64,000 bases of DNA from contig NC_092525.1 in the NCBI RefSeq assembly GCF_037038585.1, positions 24,324,867 to 24,388,866 on the forward strand, written 5' to 3'. This document shows, in pieces, positions 28,118 to 42,800 of the stretch. Below the pieces are notes generated by a model that searched no databases, was not told where the DNA came from, and worked only from the letters and a program-made list of their open reading frames with translations. Every line of letters starts with the position of its first letter. The first letter of the stretch is position 1. Source of the DNA: Patagioenas fasciata. Taxonomy: Eukaryota; Chordata; Aves; Columbiformes; Columbidae. Position numbers and translations under genes: made by a program.

Positions 28118-31100
28118 CTGGAAAACATAATAACCATAGCAAAATACATTACAGATATAAAAGGTCTGCAAGACACTTTACTGTAAGGTCTTAAATACTC
28201 AGGTGGATAATTTTTGGCTGCTGCTATGTTATATTGACAAGGTTCATCTCATATTTAACTTAAAAACATGATGTCTTCTGTCATTATAGTTCTGTCATTC
28301 AAAAGATTAACAGACAGAAATGCATTTCTGTTTTCTTCTTCAGTTTTAATTGTTCAAAGGATTTTGATGCTCTGGTTTTCATGTTCCACCACAAGCTTCA
28401 CCTGATGAAACTGAGATTAATCTGTTCATAATCTAGATCTGCAGGCATAAGAAAATTACCTGTATTCAAATCAAAGTACCCCTGAACTTTTACTTTCATT
28501 AGCCTCAAAGCACAATTGGCACGATTTATACAAACACAATATGTAAAGAAAATACAGCTACCAAATTCTATACAGTTGTAAGCCTGGAATACTACCCCAG
28601 AAATCTAACAAAACTGTACACAAGCTTATATATGTTCAATTCTACTTGGATGTATAAACACTGGCAGGACTGACAACCCCATCTACATTGCGGCAGCAGG
28701 CCATGGTCCCCGATACCCTGTGGCCTTGGTCTGTGCTTGCACTGATTGAAGGATTGTCCCCTGGGGCTGCTCAGCCACCAGCCATGCAGCATGGGGACAT
28801 CTGTGCTGCTCTCCATACAAAGCCAGGTTGCAGCATTTCACATGGGAGCTGGAAAAGTGACCAGACAACTGCTATACGAGATCAACTGCATCCTAGCTCA
28901 GAAGGAGGATTTACAAGTGAGAAATCTTGAAAGCACAAAAGAAATACTTCCAGATATACTCTCCAGAGGCTGCTCTGTCATAAACACAGTTGCTTCCTGA
29001 AATAGGTGTATTAACAAAATCAAGTCCTAACCTTCTTAGCTGACCACAGCAGAGCATCACCAGTAGCAACACAGCAAAACTACAAAAATGCAACAAGACC
29101 CCAGTATGCCGGTGAGACCTTTGATCCCTGCCCACAGAGTACATTTTGATTCATGCTCCACCTCCCCTGAGTAGCAGAGCACAAACCCTGCCGGGGAAAA
29201 TCTCCTTTTCCTATTTCTTACGTGGCATCACTTTGCAACAAGCAACGAATGCAAATGATAATAACAGAGAACAGCAAGAACTAGCAAGGAGGGCAGATTA
29301 AACACTCCACAACTAAATAGAAGGTGCACAGACACAGTTGCCTAGCAATCCCCTCTCTTTTGCGGACACACCTGCGCTCCTGTTAGCAGGAACCCAGGTC
29401 TCCCTGTGAGTCATTGTGTCACGTTCTGCAGAACCGAGGAGCCAGGGCAATCCCAGGTCCAGGATGACATTGCCTGGACTGCCTCCTCTCCTTCAGGGTT
29501 CCAGGCAGCAGCAAGGCTACAGGCTGTTTTCACTCATGACAGCGGGCAGAAACGTACTTACAGTTTCCTTACTGTGCATGTACACAAGCATCCAAATGTC
29601 TCATTGTCTCTACTGCATAGCATGGAAAGCTGATAGTTTATTCACTGCCTCATCAGGCCACACCAGGCTGTCCAATTTTACAGAAACCATCTCCACTACC
29701 TACAACACTTTATGAGATCACATTTCTTCACTTCCAATGAAAGCATCAGCACAGCTGGCAGCACCTCAAGCCCAGAACCAGAGCTCCAAATTAAAGCTGA
29801 TGCTTAAAGGGATGGCACACGTTCCTGGCTAGAAGTCACTCATCTGTGAAATGTCCATACTCTACCGAAGTTGGAGCCATGACAGCTAAAAGTATACAGA
29901 AGTTTATTCATGAAATCAAGAACATCCATCCGAAGATCTGAAAGGTATAATTCTCCTGCAAAGTTTCTCCACAGCCTGAAGTGTATCAGCCATCCAGTGT
30001 GCTGATGGACCTACTGGGTCTGGCGTTTTATCCTATCCTACTTATCTCCTTTCCTGTTCAAAACTGCATATTGAATCAGAGAAATTTTCCATATAATTAT
30101 TTAGCTAAAGCTGACAAAAACCTAATCAGTAGAACTGCAGCAAATCAGCATTTTTCCATGATGGTTCTTCCGCGCTACTTGCCTCGTTCTGCAAAGGCGA
30201 TTCTTGTCCTTTCAGGTTCCAGCTTGGCGAGGTCACTAGCTTGAAGCTAAATGCCCTGTGCAACATGTTCCTACTCCAGTTCACCCTGAACTCTGAACAA
30301 AAGTAGAGAATTCCAAACCAAGTCCATCAAGGATAAAGCTAAGCAGCACTCCATATTCACAGCTAATCTTTAGTTTTTGTAATTTAGTTGTTTTAGCTGT
30401 ATAGCCACTGAAAATCACACATACTTCATTTCATTCTATCAGCTTTGACAGAGAGGAAATGTTTTTTACCTTCCTCATGCTTAAAACACATTAATCTTTC
30501 CATCAAAATTAAATTTCACTTTTGGCAGCAGCTAAGTATTGGATCTTCAGCCTCAAAGAAGGTATCTTCTGCAGCAAAAGACAAAGAAGGAGGTGAACAG
30601 AGTGTGTTTTGCCATCCTTACAGGCATAAACCCTGGCTCCCACCTCTGAGAGCATGGACACCAATTTATTCCAATGCCCTTTATCAATATTGTTATTTTC
30701 TACAAGGTGCTTTTTTTGAAGAAGGGCTAGCAGCAATTTCTGCTTTGAGCGACATGGGCTATACCTGCCTCCCTTTTCCCATTCATTTTTTTCTAGGACC
30801 TTGAAGATGATCAAAAGCATCCTTCTCAAAGTCTCAAATAGGCCTTACAAAAAAAATAATCCCTTTCCTTGCTCCTTTGGTTTGTGGTAATGACCCAAAA
30901 CCAAAATAACTTTTATTTTGGAAAAGGAAAAACCCTGCAATTTGAAATACTGCTCTCCTTCCCCCTTCTAGTTACTTGGGGAGTTTTGCTAGTTTTTTCC
31001 CCATCTGAACAAAAGATGATGTTGTTCTGTTGTATAATTTCTTCCCCTCCCTTTCTCCCATGAGAAACTTGTGCAGTTCATCTGTAAACAGGGCTCCATC

Positions 31101-34100
31101 TTCAGGTAACAGATAGGAGAAGACGTGCAGGTAACGCTCTATATCCTCTGACCCTCATCCTCAAAGACCTTTCCTTGCCAAGTGCGGACATAAGAGTACG
31201 ACACAGGATAACAGAAATATTCTTCCTTTGACATCTCAAATTGACATGGTGGGGGGAAAGCATGACTTAGGACCAAGGAATCCCTTTAGCAGCTGGAAGG
31301 AAGGACAGACCTCTCCTGCAGAGCTACATCTGAAACACCTGCCCACCTGAGGCACACTGAGCCTCACAGGTGCTAGGCAGAGCAGGCTGGAACAGGAAAG
31401 GTCCTCAGAGAAGATCCCAGTACCAGGACACTGAAGATGAAGTCAACATTGAGCATTTTAAAACATCAGGTAGAAGAGGCTAGAAACAGTGAAAAGGAAA
31501 GGTAGGTGATCCCATTCAGACAGAAAAAAGCTTCTGAAAAGCAGTATTTTCAGCTAAGCTATCAATAGTTGTTTAAAAAATGATTTAATGTGACAGATGG
31601 TAAAAGCATGGACATTTTTTTTCATTCTGTTGGGCTACAAGATCAGAATTTGGAAAAGAAAGAGCACTTTGGCATATCTGCCTTGAGCAAGTCCTTCTAT
31701 TTGTAGGAATTGAGTTACTGTCCTACATTAAAAGTCAAGAAAGACTGAACCCGAGAAATGGCTTTACTGGACAAGATGACCAGTTAGAACTTGGAATCTG
31801 GAACCTTTTCTGTTTGGTCACACTTACACACCTGGGGTGCCTACCAAGGCTTTGCAGCCTGCATTTGTACATCCTGAATACCATGAATATTAAACAGTTT
31901 TCACACAGCCACAAACACTCTGTCCAAGCTGGCTGAGCTGTCAGCCTGTCTAAGATGCAAAACCAGATCCAAGGGAAAAAAGAAAGAACCAATAAATAGT
32001 TTGTGCAGATGTTTTTTCAGAAGTGTAGATAAATTTGATTATAGACGGGAAAGAAAAGCACCACTCCTGTCATAGTTTCTCCAGGCATTCAATGGCACCT
32101 GATATTTTAGCTGTATTTTTACTTCTTTGGTCTGAATGTCAGTTTGAAAAATGTGAAAGCAAGTCTTGCCAGGAGCCCGAACTAAATTTCATTTGTACTT
32201 CTGGCTGAACAAACCCCGTGCACTTCAAGTTTTGAGTACTGACGTTTAAGTTGTACAGTAATTTGTAGACAAAAGCCAATAGTGATATCATAACAAAGAA
32301 TTTTCTGGGGACAGAACCACATCTGAGTATGAGCTGGGACGTTTCCAACGGGCTAAAGTTGACATTGCAAGGAGACACCAACTGAGGACCTTGTCCTCTT
32401 CCTAACTGATTCCAGACAAGGCTGCCCCAGCGCCAAATGCTCTCTATAAAGTATTTCTCTTTTCTTACTCCCGATGAGGGCACCATCTGCCAAGAGCAAG
32501 CCACTACCTTCTCCTGCCGGGCTGCTCCAGAGCTACCCTCCCCAAACACGGGGCTGGCGAGAGGAGCCTGGCCTCTCTCCTCGGCTGGGAAGGATGAGGA
32601 CAGCAACCCAAACCAGAGGGATGATCTCTGTGCAGGACAACACAGCCAGGCCAAGGCACAACTCTGCCAGGATGAACATGTGGCTGGGATCAGCAAAGGA
32701 CGGAGGAAGGAATCACTTCCTGCTCCTGTAGTTGTGGTTTGTAACAAAATCAAGGGTATTCAATTTTATTCAAGCACCAACCCATCAAGAGAGGTTCTGA
32801 AAAGTCTGGAACCTGAAGCCAAGTTCAAATTACTCAGCTTGTCCTTTTCCTCTCCATTTCTCTCTCTTTCTTCAAGAAGAAACTACAACACAAAGCCAAA
32901 GGTGTGCTACAAAAGCACTTTTCCAGCTTCGGGCCATTTCCAACACAAACGTACACTCCACTCGGCATTGAAACATATTCTTTCAGTGTCACAAGCATTA
33001 TAGTAAGTTTCTCATATGAGAAGTGTTCAGAGGCACTTGTGTCTTCCAGAGCCCCTTCTGTGTTTGATAAAACACGCAGAGGGCTCCATATTTCCTTGGC
33101 AGTCAGCAGGAGCTGGCTAACACGGAACTGCTGTGCACTTCTTGCACTCATCTAATAGTTTTCTCTTCACATTTCACCTGTTCCTCTCTACGAGTGTGTA
33201 AGAAGTTAATAGACTGTCATTTGTATGTATATTTGTTACCACTTCAGGTATACACCACATGGAAGCCTATTAACCTCCTGAAGATACTTGGAAGACTATT
33301 GAGGCTTGCAAAAAGCAGAGAAGCAATCCTTTTCTGTTCCTCCCCAAGTGCAAAAAAGCCCAGGATTGGATGAACTGAGAGCAAGAAATTCACCGTGTTG
33401 TACAGCCCATGATTTGTGGTTCTCTGTTCTCAGAACATCTTTTAGAGATGCCTCAGCAGTCAGTACAAGTTTAGACAACATTATCCAGCCTGCAGCTGAA
33501 GGAAACCACAGGCCACAGGTACCAGGTTTAACGCTCACAGTTCAGCACTCCCAGACCAGGCACCAGCCCAGCTGGAAGGTGGTGTTGGACAAGGAAGGAG
33601 CCTGGCTAGGGAGTTCCTCCTCCATTACACCACAAGCCATTGGTGATTCCAACTAACCTGCCTCACATCACACCAGAATCGAGCGAGGAAGGAGCACACA
33701 CAAAGTCAGAAAGACTGCTACAGCAAGAGAAAAAAAAATTCAATATACAGCTCAAACATCTCTGCAGCAACACAATACTCACCGCATGTGATGTTATGAT
33801 AACCAGATCAGCTCCATGGCCCACACACAAAATGCTCCTTTTAAGGGAACTACAAAATTATTTCTCTAACTTTCTCACATTCCACCATATCCCTAGCCTC
33901 CTACTTGCCTTAAGATGGGTCTGTTTCTTTAATCAAGGAGTCCAGAATTAAGGCTCAAACAACAGCAAGCTTGCACATAAAGACTGCTGAATGCACCAAG
34001 CCTCAGAATAATCCCATTTTCCCACACACCAGCTGGAGATTGCTCAGCTCAGGTGAGGGCTCTAACCTGCACTGACACCAACACAGGTGTTTTCAATGGA

Positions 34101-37100
34101 TGGCGCTTCCTGCAGCTCGAACCATGCGCGCTCTGAAAGCTCAGCAGGCGACAGTGGTGCTGCCTGGCGGCCTGCAGACTCGCTGGGATGCTCATCTGGG
34201 TGATGGTGAAAGATGTGTGTTGTGCTTACTTCATGTTTACAAGCAGATCGTGGCTGCGTGCAGCTGCACAACCTTTGGGTGACTTCCTTATTTTTAGTAA
34301 AAGATGATTAATCTTACCACTTCTGTTTTTTTTTTTTTTTTTATAATGTTTGTGTGACCAATCTAAGAAATTAGACACACCCCTAAGTCTTTTCAGGAGT
34401 AAAAAATAACTGCTGCTTCATTCGTTGCAGTCTATGACAACAGCAGAAAAATCACACTTCTCAGCTGCCCAAGCAGGTGTCTTTATTTGCAGATTACTCA
34501 CTGGATCTAAATTTTTAATAGATTATTCAGTTTCCAGGATAGTCTTGGAAAGTAGAGGAGAGGCCATCAAGACACTCTAGAGGGGAACTGCAATGAAGTC
34601 TTTACAAAAGGCCAGCAATTCTAGCACAGCTGCTGTTGGTCAACAAAACACAAGATTTTGAATCAGCAGCTTTACGTAGCTCCATCAATCACCACCTCAG
34701 TCATCCTCTACCACAAATACAGGCTACAAAATCTTGGTGCATCATCAAGTCTGTTAACCAGTTTGAAAGGGGTTTCAGCCATACAGAGAGGGCCAACTTG
34801 TAAGGAAAAACAAAATTAATTAAAAAAAACAACAACAAACCACCACCTTCTCAACCCCCCTGTTCCAATCTCTTCACAGACCTCCCTTTCTTCTCTCCAA
34901 CTTCCTGTTTCCCTTTGCTTTCTGTCCACTAAACATCTGAAATGGTAGTTAGGACACATTCTGGTTGGGTGACATCTTTATAAATGCTCTAAGACTGTTG
35001 TTAGATGATGACCACCATGTAATCTTGAGCAGACTCATTAGGAGGAAAACAACAAACAACAACAACAACTAGTTGAGCTTTTCTCATAGCCAGGAAGCCA
35101 AGAAAAATAATGCTAGGGCCACTAGAAGGTACCTGGCTTATGTGCTTTGCTGCTACTGCACCAAGAAGCAGAGATGCAGAAAATTTACCTTTTGTGTCTT
35201 CTGCGATTGTTCTCCCTTCTCTACTTTTTATACATTAGTTGGGTTAGTTTCCTGTAAATAGTTCACTATCACATGTAGGGCTTGCATGAAAAAAAACAAA
35301 CACACAAGACAATTTATATACAAACAGGAATGGGGAAGAGAAACAAAAGAAAAAGATTCCCAAAATATATACATGGATTGTTTAGACTAGAACATGTGCT
35401 TGGCTTCCATTTGTTCCAGCATTGTTTGTGCTTGTTTAATGCATTTTCAGATCTGGTTACTGCCCAGACACAGTCTAATACAAATACAGAAATTAAACAA
35501 GAAATAAAAAAAGGCATCTAGGAATTTTAACAGTCTGAAAATTTTCAGATTTCATGTCGTAGGCGATGAAAAAAAATGCACAGCTCATTAGCTGTACCTT
35601 GATGCCAGCAGTCAGGCACGTTTCCAGGGTGCCAGGCCAGCTCACAGCAGCCGTGCTGAGCAGCACCGTCTCTCAGAGACACTGCCGCCCGCAGACCCCT
35701 GCCTGCCGCTGCCCCGCTCCGGCTCCCAGCCCCGCGTGCCAGGGTTTGTGCCTGTTGTGCACACACAGGGGTTGCCAGTCCCTCTCTTGTACCTCGCGGT
35801 ATGTAAAGCTGGGGGGTAAGGGGAGTTGACATCTTCAAGGAATTACATCAAAATGCACGCTTTTCCCTTCATACACCTCACCAATCATTCTTAAATAATA
35901 ATAAAAGGAAAATTTTATAGATACTAAATCCAAGTCCAAATAATTCACAAAGATTAGAGAATAGTTCATTGACACACGGATGGGAAATTCCTGGATGTCT
36001 TTCTTCTACTATAAAGCAAATAGATTAAATAGAAACTTACACTAATAGAGTTCCTGCTAAATCGCTTTTGCTTTTAATAACTGAAAGTTTCCGTTTTCTA
36101 TACAAATATCAACAAACCCAAAAGAGTTTAGTAACACAGTAAAATAGAAGGCAGAGTTAACATTAACTCTATAAAAGTCACTTTCATGACAAGAAACTAT
36201 TCAGCTCACATATATATTCAGTTCATATTTAATTTGACCTAAATTTTCTGTCAGAGATAAGATGGTGCTATTTCCAAGACCAAAGGATGTTTTTTTTTTT
36301 TGTTGGCAATTAAACAGACTGCACCAGACTCACCCTCCAATATTTTCAAACAGATTTCTTGGGTCAATATGTCAGCAGCCTCACCAGGCTTTTGGCCTCA
36401 CTCTCATACTCCCATGTTCAATGTTACAGATTACCCATACACAGTCTTATTTTTCAGCATGAAAAAATGCATCAGCAGAATAATTTTATCCGCTAAACTC
36501 ATTTGCCAAGGGCTGCCACATCCTGAACTGCTTCTCTTAACCTTAAAACAGCAGAACAGCACAGCCTCAGAGTCCTCCATGGAACATCACAATCATCTCA
36601 CCACTTACATGCACAGTCAACAAGACCTAAGACCAATAAACTGTGTGAACCAGTGCTAGTAAAACACTTATCCACTAATGCAGAAGAAAACACAGAACTA
36701 ACCACACAGCCGCCATCCAGATGTAATTTGGTGGGATGCTGAGTGCTCAAACGCTGCGCTGCACCTCTCTGGACCTGCTGCAGGCCAGGGAGGCTCTGCC
36801 TGTCCCTCACCTGCACACCCCTGTCCCCAAACAGCCTGACCGCTGTGCCTGCTCTGATTTTATGGAAATCAGCAGCTGAAGAGAAAACCTGCGTTACCTG
36901 TTCATTGGTTTTACCTCTAGCCTGCAAAGAATCCTATCACTTCTGATGAAGAAACAGAGAAGGTCAACTAAAGCAATTTAGAGGGTGAAATTCCCACACT
37001 TTCAATTTTTTTTTTTTATGTCATTCTCTCTTTGCAATGGTTCATTGGTTGTAAATAATAAAATATTCACTGCTAATATGTTTGAATCAAAACATCCTGT

Positions 37101-39192
37101 ACCTGAATGCTGTCACACCTTCATACAGGTGTGCAAGTGAAATTATTTCCTACATAGAAGAAATGGTAACACTGTCACAAAGTTTCAAATCAGATTTATC
37201 TCCAGTTGGCTGCTGCACAGAAATCAGGTATTCCACGGATAGTTAACTTGTGGGGGAAAAAAAACTTTCACTGAACTTAAGGCTAGCATGGATATTAAAA
37301 AAAAAAATACAAATCCTTATTTCTATAGGAAGTTGCAGGGACTGCAAAACATCACATTTACTGGAAGCTTCTGTTGTTAAAGAGTAAGCAGAACAGCAAT
37401 CATGACTTATCAGGTTCATGCAGCTACCATTCAGCGACACCTCTATAAAAGGAAGAAAATGCATACGGGAGGAGTGAAATATTAAGTAATGGTTTGCATA
37501 TCCCACGTTCTGGACCTTTGAAAGGGTATTGCACAACCAACATTCACACCACCTTGATACAGTCTAGCATTTATTCTGCTAAGGAAAAAAAAAAAAAGCA
37601 GAGAAGAGTAATTCCTTGCAAATTTGCAATTGCATTTCTTCTCACTGCCTAAATCCAGTACTGATGCAGACCACTTAGTTCAGGCACAAAGATTACACCG
37701 ACATGCTCAGCCAGACATCTAAGAATTTCTTTTTGCTTTATCTACTTTATTAAACATCAAACAGGCCAAGAAATTAACTTCTCTTGCCATCAGGTTCAAC
37801 ACTTTACTTATTCCTGGGAGCAGAGAAGTAAACACAGGAACTTTAGACCACTGGGGTAAAAAGATTTCCCACTCATCACCTGTATGTTTCCAAGCCTTGC
37901 AAAACTAACAAGAGCTTCAACACATTCCAACTCCTCACTGTAACGTGGAGGCAACTAAAATCTCTTCCAGCTTCAAAAAAATTACTGGTCCTATTAGTTC
38001 TCACCAAGTAAGAACAGTGTCTCTTGAATGAGTGGTAATGTTTGCAAAAGCCAATGGGATGTACAAATCAATCACTTAGTACCTAGATGCTGATTTTTCT
38101 GCCCGATAGTCGACAGTCCCAATACAAACCCTGAATGCTCTAAGAAATGGTCTACCTGAAAATCATCCATGTCAAAGTAAAATTATCAGCTGTATTTCAC
38201 TCCCTGAGATAAACAGTATTTGCAGTAAGTGCAAATACTTCAAAAGTAATGTCAGCTTTAGCAAATTTTCTAATATTATTAAAAATATAAACACCATCAT
38301 TGTACAGGTTTATCATAGTCAGAAACAAAGTCCTCCTCCAGATTTACCCCATCTCATTCCTTTAGTTTGACTGGGGTTTTGCGGACAAATAGAGACACTG
38401 CTGACTGAGAATCTACTGAAATATACTCCCCTTTTCCAAAAACGAACAGTTTCATATAAAAAAGTCCTTATAGTCCAAAACCAGCTTAAACAGACAGATA
38501 CATGCAAGAAGCATCCTTTTTTAGACTGTGCTCTTCCACAGATTTCTTTGTAAAGTGTCTAGGAAGTAATGCAGTATTTCTTTCCTGCTCTCTGGTTCCC
38601 ATGCCCTACTGACACACTTTGAACAAGAGAGGTTCTTAATTACCACTTCAACTAATTAAGGAGAGGGAACAACCTCTTCACCAGATCTATAAGACAAGTA
38701 ATACAGGGCTTACACTGTAATGATTGTGGCTAGACACATTCAATGGTCAGGACTGCAAAGCCCTGGAACAAACAGTAGGATTTCCAGCAGTGGGTACTAG
38801 AAGCAGCTTAAACATACCTACTGAAATTAGCACTGGTATAAACAAGCAGAAGAGCTCTAAAGTCTGTGACTTTTTTTCTAAAAAGATTCTAAACACAGCT
38901 CTTCATTCTCTTCAGGTATAAATGGAACAGCAAACTGCTGTGCGTGGCATTGATGAATAAAATGCCAAGGCAAGAGAAATTAAAAGTACAAGATCTAGGT
39001 CTTGTTGCCAGAAAGATTCCAAAAGAGGAAACATGAAGACTATGAGTCTTCTCCTGTGCAGGAGAAGAGTAAAAGACAGAAGTCAGGTTTCAAGCTCAAG
39101 GCTTTAAAACACAACACTGTTTGTTTTAAAGACTCAAACAAAAACTGCAGGACAGCAAATATGCCATGCAGAGGAATTCCTAGGCTGCTTAC
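28118..39192 (-). other. ATF6 intron 9 (11 kb)
   Basis: The longest fully contained intron. It holds T tracts (about 34328-34342 and 36292-36302) and a GC-rich patch near 35590-35790. Its reading frames look like chance and none resembles a known protein. Confidence 0.6.
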
Positions 39193-39284
39193 CTCAATGG
39201 ACCATAATTCAACATTATGAAAGCCAGTACCACCATCACACACAGGGTCCTTCTCTTTGGAGATGACACTTTGAGCTTCTGGTT
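39193..39284 (-). CDS. ATF6: ATF6 exon 9, zipper end and transmembrane anchor
   Basis: A 92-bp exon reading [12 protein letters not shown], then the hydrophobic [18 protein letters not shown]. It aligns with human NQRLKVPSPKRR and the human anchor. The Asn and Pro of LNYGP (residues ~384 and 387), needed for site-2 protease cleavage in human ATF6, are conserved. Acceptor TGTAG and donor GTAAGC give phases 0 and 2, joining exon 10. Confidence 0.95.
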
Positions 39285-39539
39285 CTACACAGGAAAAAAC
39301 AGAGAAGACATGCAATAAAAAAGCAGCACAGACAGGCAAAGGTATGTCAGATGCTAAATACAGCAGATTGTGCTTGCTTTTTAGATTTATATTTGCCTAG
39401 TTATGTACAAATACACGCCAGGACTATTTTAAAATAAACCTCTTTTTTTTTTGTATGTTATACTCAGCTTCTATCCAGTCTATCTTCTCAGTGAAATCTT
39501 CAGAAGCGCCATGAACCATGCGACCGCTGTTGTGACCTA

Positions 39540-39620
39540 GAGTTGGTAAAAGTCCTGCCTGGCGTGGAAGGCTGGGCTAGAAACCCCCAAAGGTCTTCCA
39601 GTCAACATTTCCATATTCTA
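39540..39620 (+). repeat. Degenerate CR1-like 3' end
   Basis: GGCTGGGCTAGAAACCCCCA followed by AAAGGTCTTCCAGTCAAC and CATATTCTAA resembles a worn CR1 3' terminus. It lies 60-140 bp from the bZIP exon. Only a short match, so tentative. Confidence 0.4.
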
Positions 39621-39682
39621 AACATTTCCATCTGAGCAACTGTCTTTATATAAAAAGTTAGATCATCATCACCACCTCTTAC

Positions 39683-39868
39683 CTCTAATACTACTTCATC
39701 CAGCTGCCTCTTCAGTGTGCTGTTCTCTTTCTTGAGTTTCTCGTTCTCCAGTAAGGCTGCCTCCAGCCTCGCCTCCAGTCCCAACATGTATTCTTTCTTT
39801 TTCTTCCGTGACTGAAAGGCTGACTCCCGGTTTTTGATCATGCGCTGCTGTCTTCTCAAGACATTGAC
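39683..39868 (-). CDS. ATF6: ATF6 exon 8, bZIP DNA-binding and dimerisation domain
   Basis: A 186-bp exon (62 codons, residues ~297-358) encodes the basic region [32 protein letters not shown], and the start of the leucine zipper ending [11 protein letters not shown]. Human ATF6 is nearly identical except that NRESACQSR has Cys where this sequence has Phe (~residue 314, codon TTT). The N-x7-R contacts of the bZIP fold are intact. Donor GTAAGA and acceptor TTTAG. Confidence 0.97.
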
Positions 39869-42800
39869 CTAAACAGGCAATTCAGAAGCCTGTTAATGAT
39901 CTGCAAGTTAAAAGTGCCTCTATTTCATGCATAATCCCTGCTCTTCTCCTTTGACAAAAGTCTGCACAGATAGCTTCTTGCACTGTGCTTCAAATGAGCT
40001 GAAATGTTCAGCACAGAGGCAACTAGGACTCATGGTACACCTCCAAGAGTTATAGCCCGCAGATAATGAAAAGGCAGGTCCTGTGCTCTCTCTGTTTTCT
40101 TCTGCATTCTCAATCTTCTAGGTGTAAGGGGCACAAAATATATACTCAACCAGCAGTTTGATGTGATCAATCAAAAAGACAGAAAATAGGTATCTACAGG
40201 TCTGCAAGGTAGCAAGAATGTCTTTCACCTTCACTTTACCACAGACCCTTTTACAGGCTACATTAGTCATCTGTTTTCTTAACTAGAAAATCCTACATTT
40301 TTTTCAGTCTGCTCTGTGTGGAAGCTATTTCCATATTGGTTACACCTGTTTCTGTATCTTTTCCAGCTCTGTTATATAGTTTTTAAGATTCTGAATACTG
40401 TTGCTGATCTCAGATGGTACATTCTATGCGTATCAAGCACTTACATGACAGTTTAAATGCAATGTGTGGCTGCAACTGTACTAGCATTTTAATTCAGATC
40501 AGGACTGTGGCTTCAATGCACATTTCCTGGTTGTCTCACTTAATATGCTTTGGTTCACATCACAGAACAGTCTCTGATAGAGCACACAAACTGAATTCCT
40601 TCTGGATGAAACTAAACCAGCAAATACACTCCAGGAGGGCACATAATTCATTCCAACCGCTAGCAGGCATTCTGTCTGCAAGACCAGATGGGGACAGTTC
40701 AAAGTAATCCCTCCCCATCCTCCAACAGTCTTGAGGACTCTGATTTTTTTTTGCCAAGTAGGAACAGTCTATCATCTTTTACCACTTACTTGTTTTGTGG
40801 TTTGCACTGAGTGGGACGACCCAGACTGAAAGCACCTTGGTGCTGACAAGGATAACGATGATCGATACTCCAGATCTATACAAAACTACTTGAAATTGTA
40901 AGTTTAAACACTACTCTGTTGATTTCCTTTCCCTCACAGAGTAGTAACAGCAACTCTGTTTTTATTAAAAACAGAAGACTTCCATCACATTATTAAGCTA
41001 CAACAGGATGTGCCTTAATGATGCTTACACTGAAAGAGAACTGCATGCTCTATCTTACAGCGACCTGAATATCCTCCAGTAGCTACCAACAGATGCACTG
41101 GAGTAATCTGCATCTATCACAGCACGAAAGCTAAAGAAAAAACATGAGAACTAGTCTAGAATTATCAGTGTAGGAAAAAATTAACAGGTCACAGAATAGT
41201 AATATTAACAAACTTAAGAGAGTGTGCTCCGGTTAAGGTCTTGTTGCTTAAACAACCTTATCTACAGCTTCCAACTCTCTCCCTGTATATACCCGCACAC
41301 AGACAATATGTTACTCCAGGGCTTTGGTGTCTGCAAGAAAAACTGGCTGCAGGTTGTTTGAAGAAGTCATTCTTTGTGATACTTCAGTCTGGTGACAAAG
41401 ACTAAGAAAATACATTACAGTGCATTAACACTTTGGGCTGTTTCCATGTTGATCTAATTGCTTTCTGTAAAGATCATTTATTATATGTCTAGTCTGACAC
41501 CAACAAAAGTCTGTGAAAGTGAAGCTGTTTGTACTTACTCCAGTTTCTCTCTTTAGCAGAGGGTAGAGAAGGAAAAGATTTTAACGTATTCTCATTAACA
41601 CAAAGCTTTGTCTTGAATTTTTTAAGCACTACAATGCTTAATATAAGAAAACTTCTGCAGACACATAAAAACTTTGGAAAAAAAAAATATTCAGGCTATC
41701 CAAGGTCTGCAGTGTATAGAACACAGTAATCTGGGGCCAGGATCATTTCAACTGTCCAGAGATGAAATAATAAGGAATGAGTCCGTGCAGCAGCTGTGGC
41801 TTGAGTTACGTGATATTCCAAACAAGTAGTCACATTCCTCTTTTCAAAAATAAGTTTTGCATTATGAAGTCAGAGAAGACCAAATTGTTTACATCCATTC
41901 TTGTTTGTAGACCTGGTCAGAGTTATTCACTACTGGACAGCTTCTGACTGTCTGGAACATCTGGAAAATCTACCTGCTTCCCTGGAGAAAACACAGAGTT
42001 GAAGCACCAGTGCAGCATTTGTACACCAAGAGTACATCCTAAAGTACATATATCGCCATTTCAGACGCTATTGGTTACATTTCAGATGGTATTTATGTAG
42101 ACTGAGCTCCTTTACAGTGTTCTCCAAATGCTGTCAGGACCAACAGTCCAATTCAAGGTACTTTGTGCATTTCAGTCTATGCCACACCAGTTTCACTGTG
42201 ACTCATTTCTGAAGCTTGCTTAAACGAAACCCAGAACTATTCCTGTCCTTGAGTTACTTTGTTTTAACTGACAATCCCTAAACCAGCTTAAGGTCCTTGG
42301 TCAATCCTCTAGGGCTTGCCTGGCTTTTCTTAGTGAATAAACCACAACCGCACACCTGATCCTACCTAAATCTGATGGAGAAAACAGAAAGGTGTGTGCG
42401 TGCAACAGCGCAACAATGCTTAAACCTGGAAGCAGCACAGCACTAAGCATTACACAGCTGATGAGGCATCAAGATAAACACACCCCTTGCTTGAGCATTT
42501 TGATAACCAGAAGAGTGAGAGGAACCCACTTATAATGACAGACCACCTGAACAACATTGCTGTGCACAAGTGCTGAACACAGATTAAGTGTAACAAACAT
42601 CTCTGCGGACTTCTTTGGCAGCCTCCCTCTTTGTGGGTTGTATTGTATCAATTTCCCACTCCAGATAGTAAACACAGACCATAAAGGGAAAATACTGGCA
42701 TTTAAAAAAAAATCAAACATTACTCAGTGATGCAACTTTTGCTCCCTAGCTTCAAAAATTACACTCCCAACACAACACACACACAAGATGTAAACATGGA

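Noticed and set aside
36700-36900. Possible internal CR1 or other repeat in ATF6 intron 9
   Set aside because: GC-rich but I could not match it to the CR1 3' end or another family by eye.
39040-39339. Minus-strand frame translating 39.0-39.3 kb as a cysteine-rich peptide
   Set aside because: The correct frame of this DNA is the ATF6 transmembrane exon (39193-39284); the longer open frame is offset.
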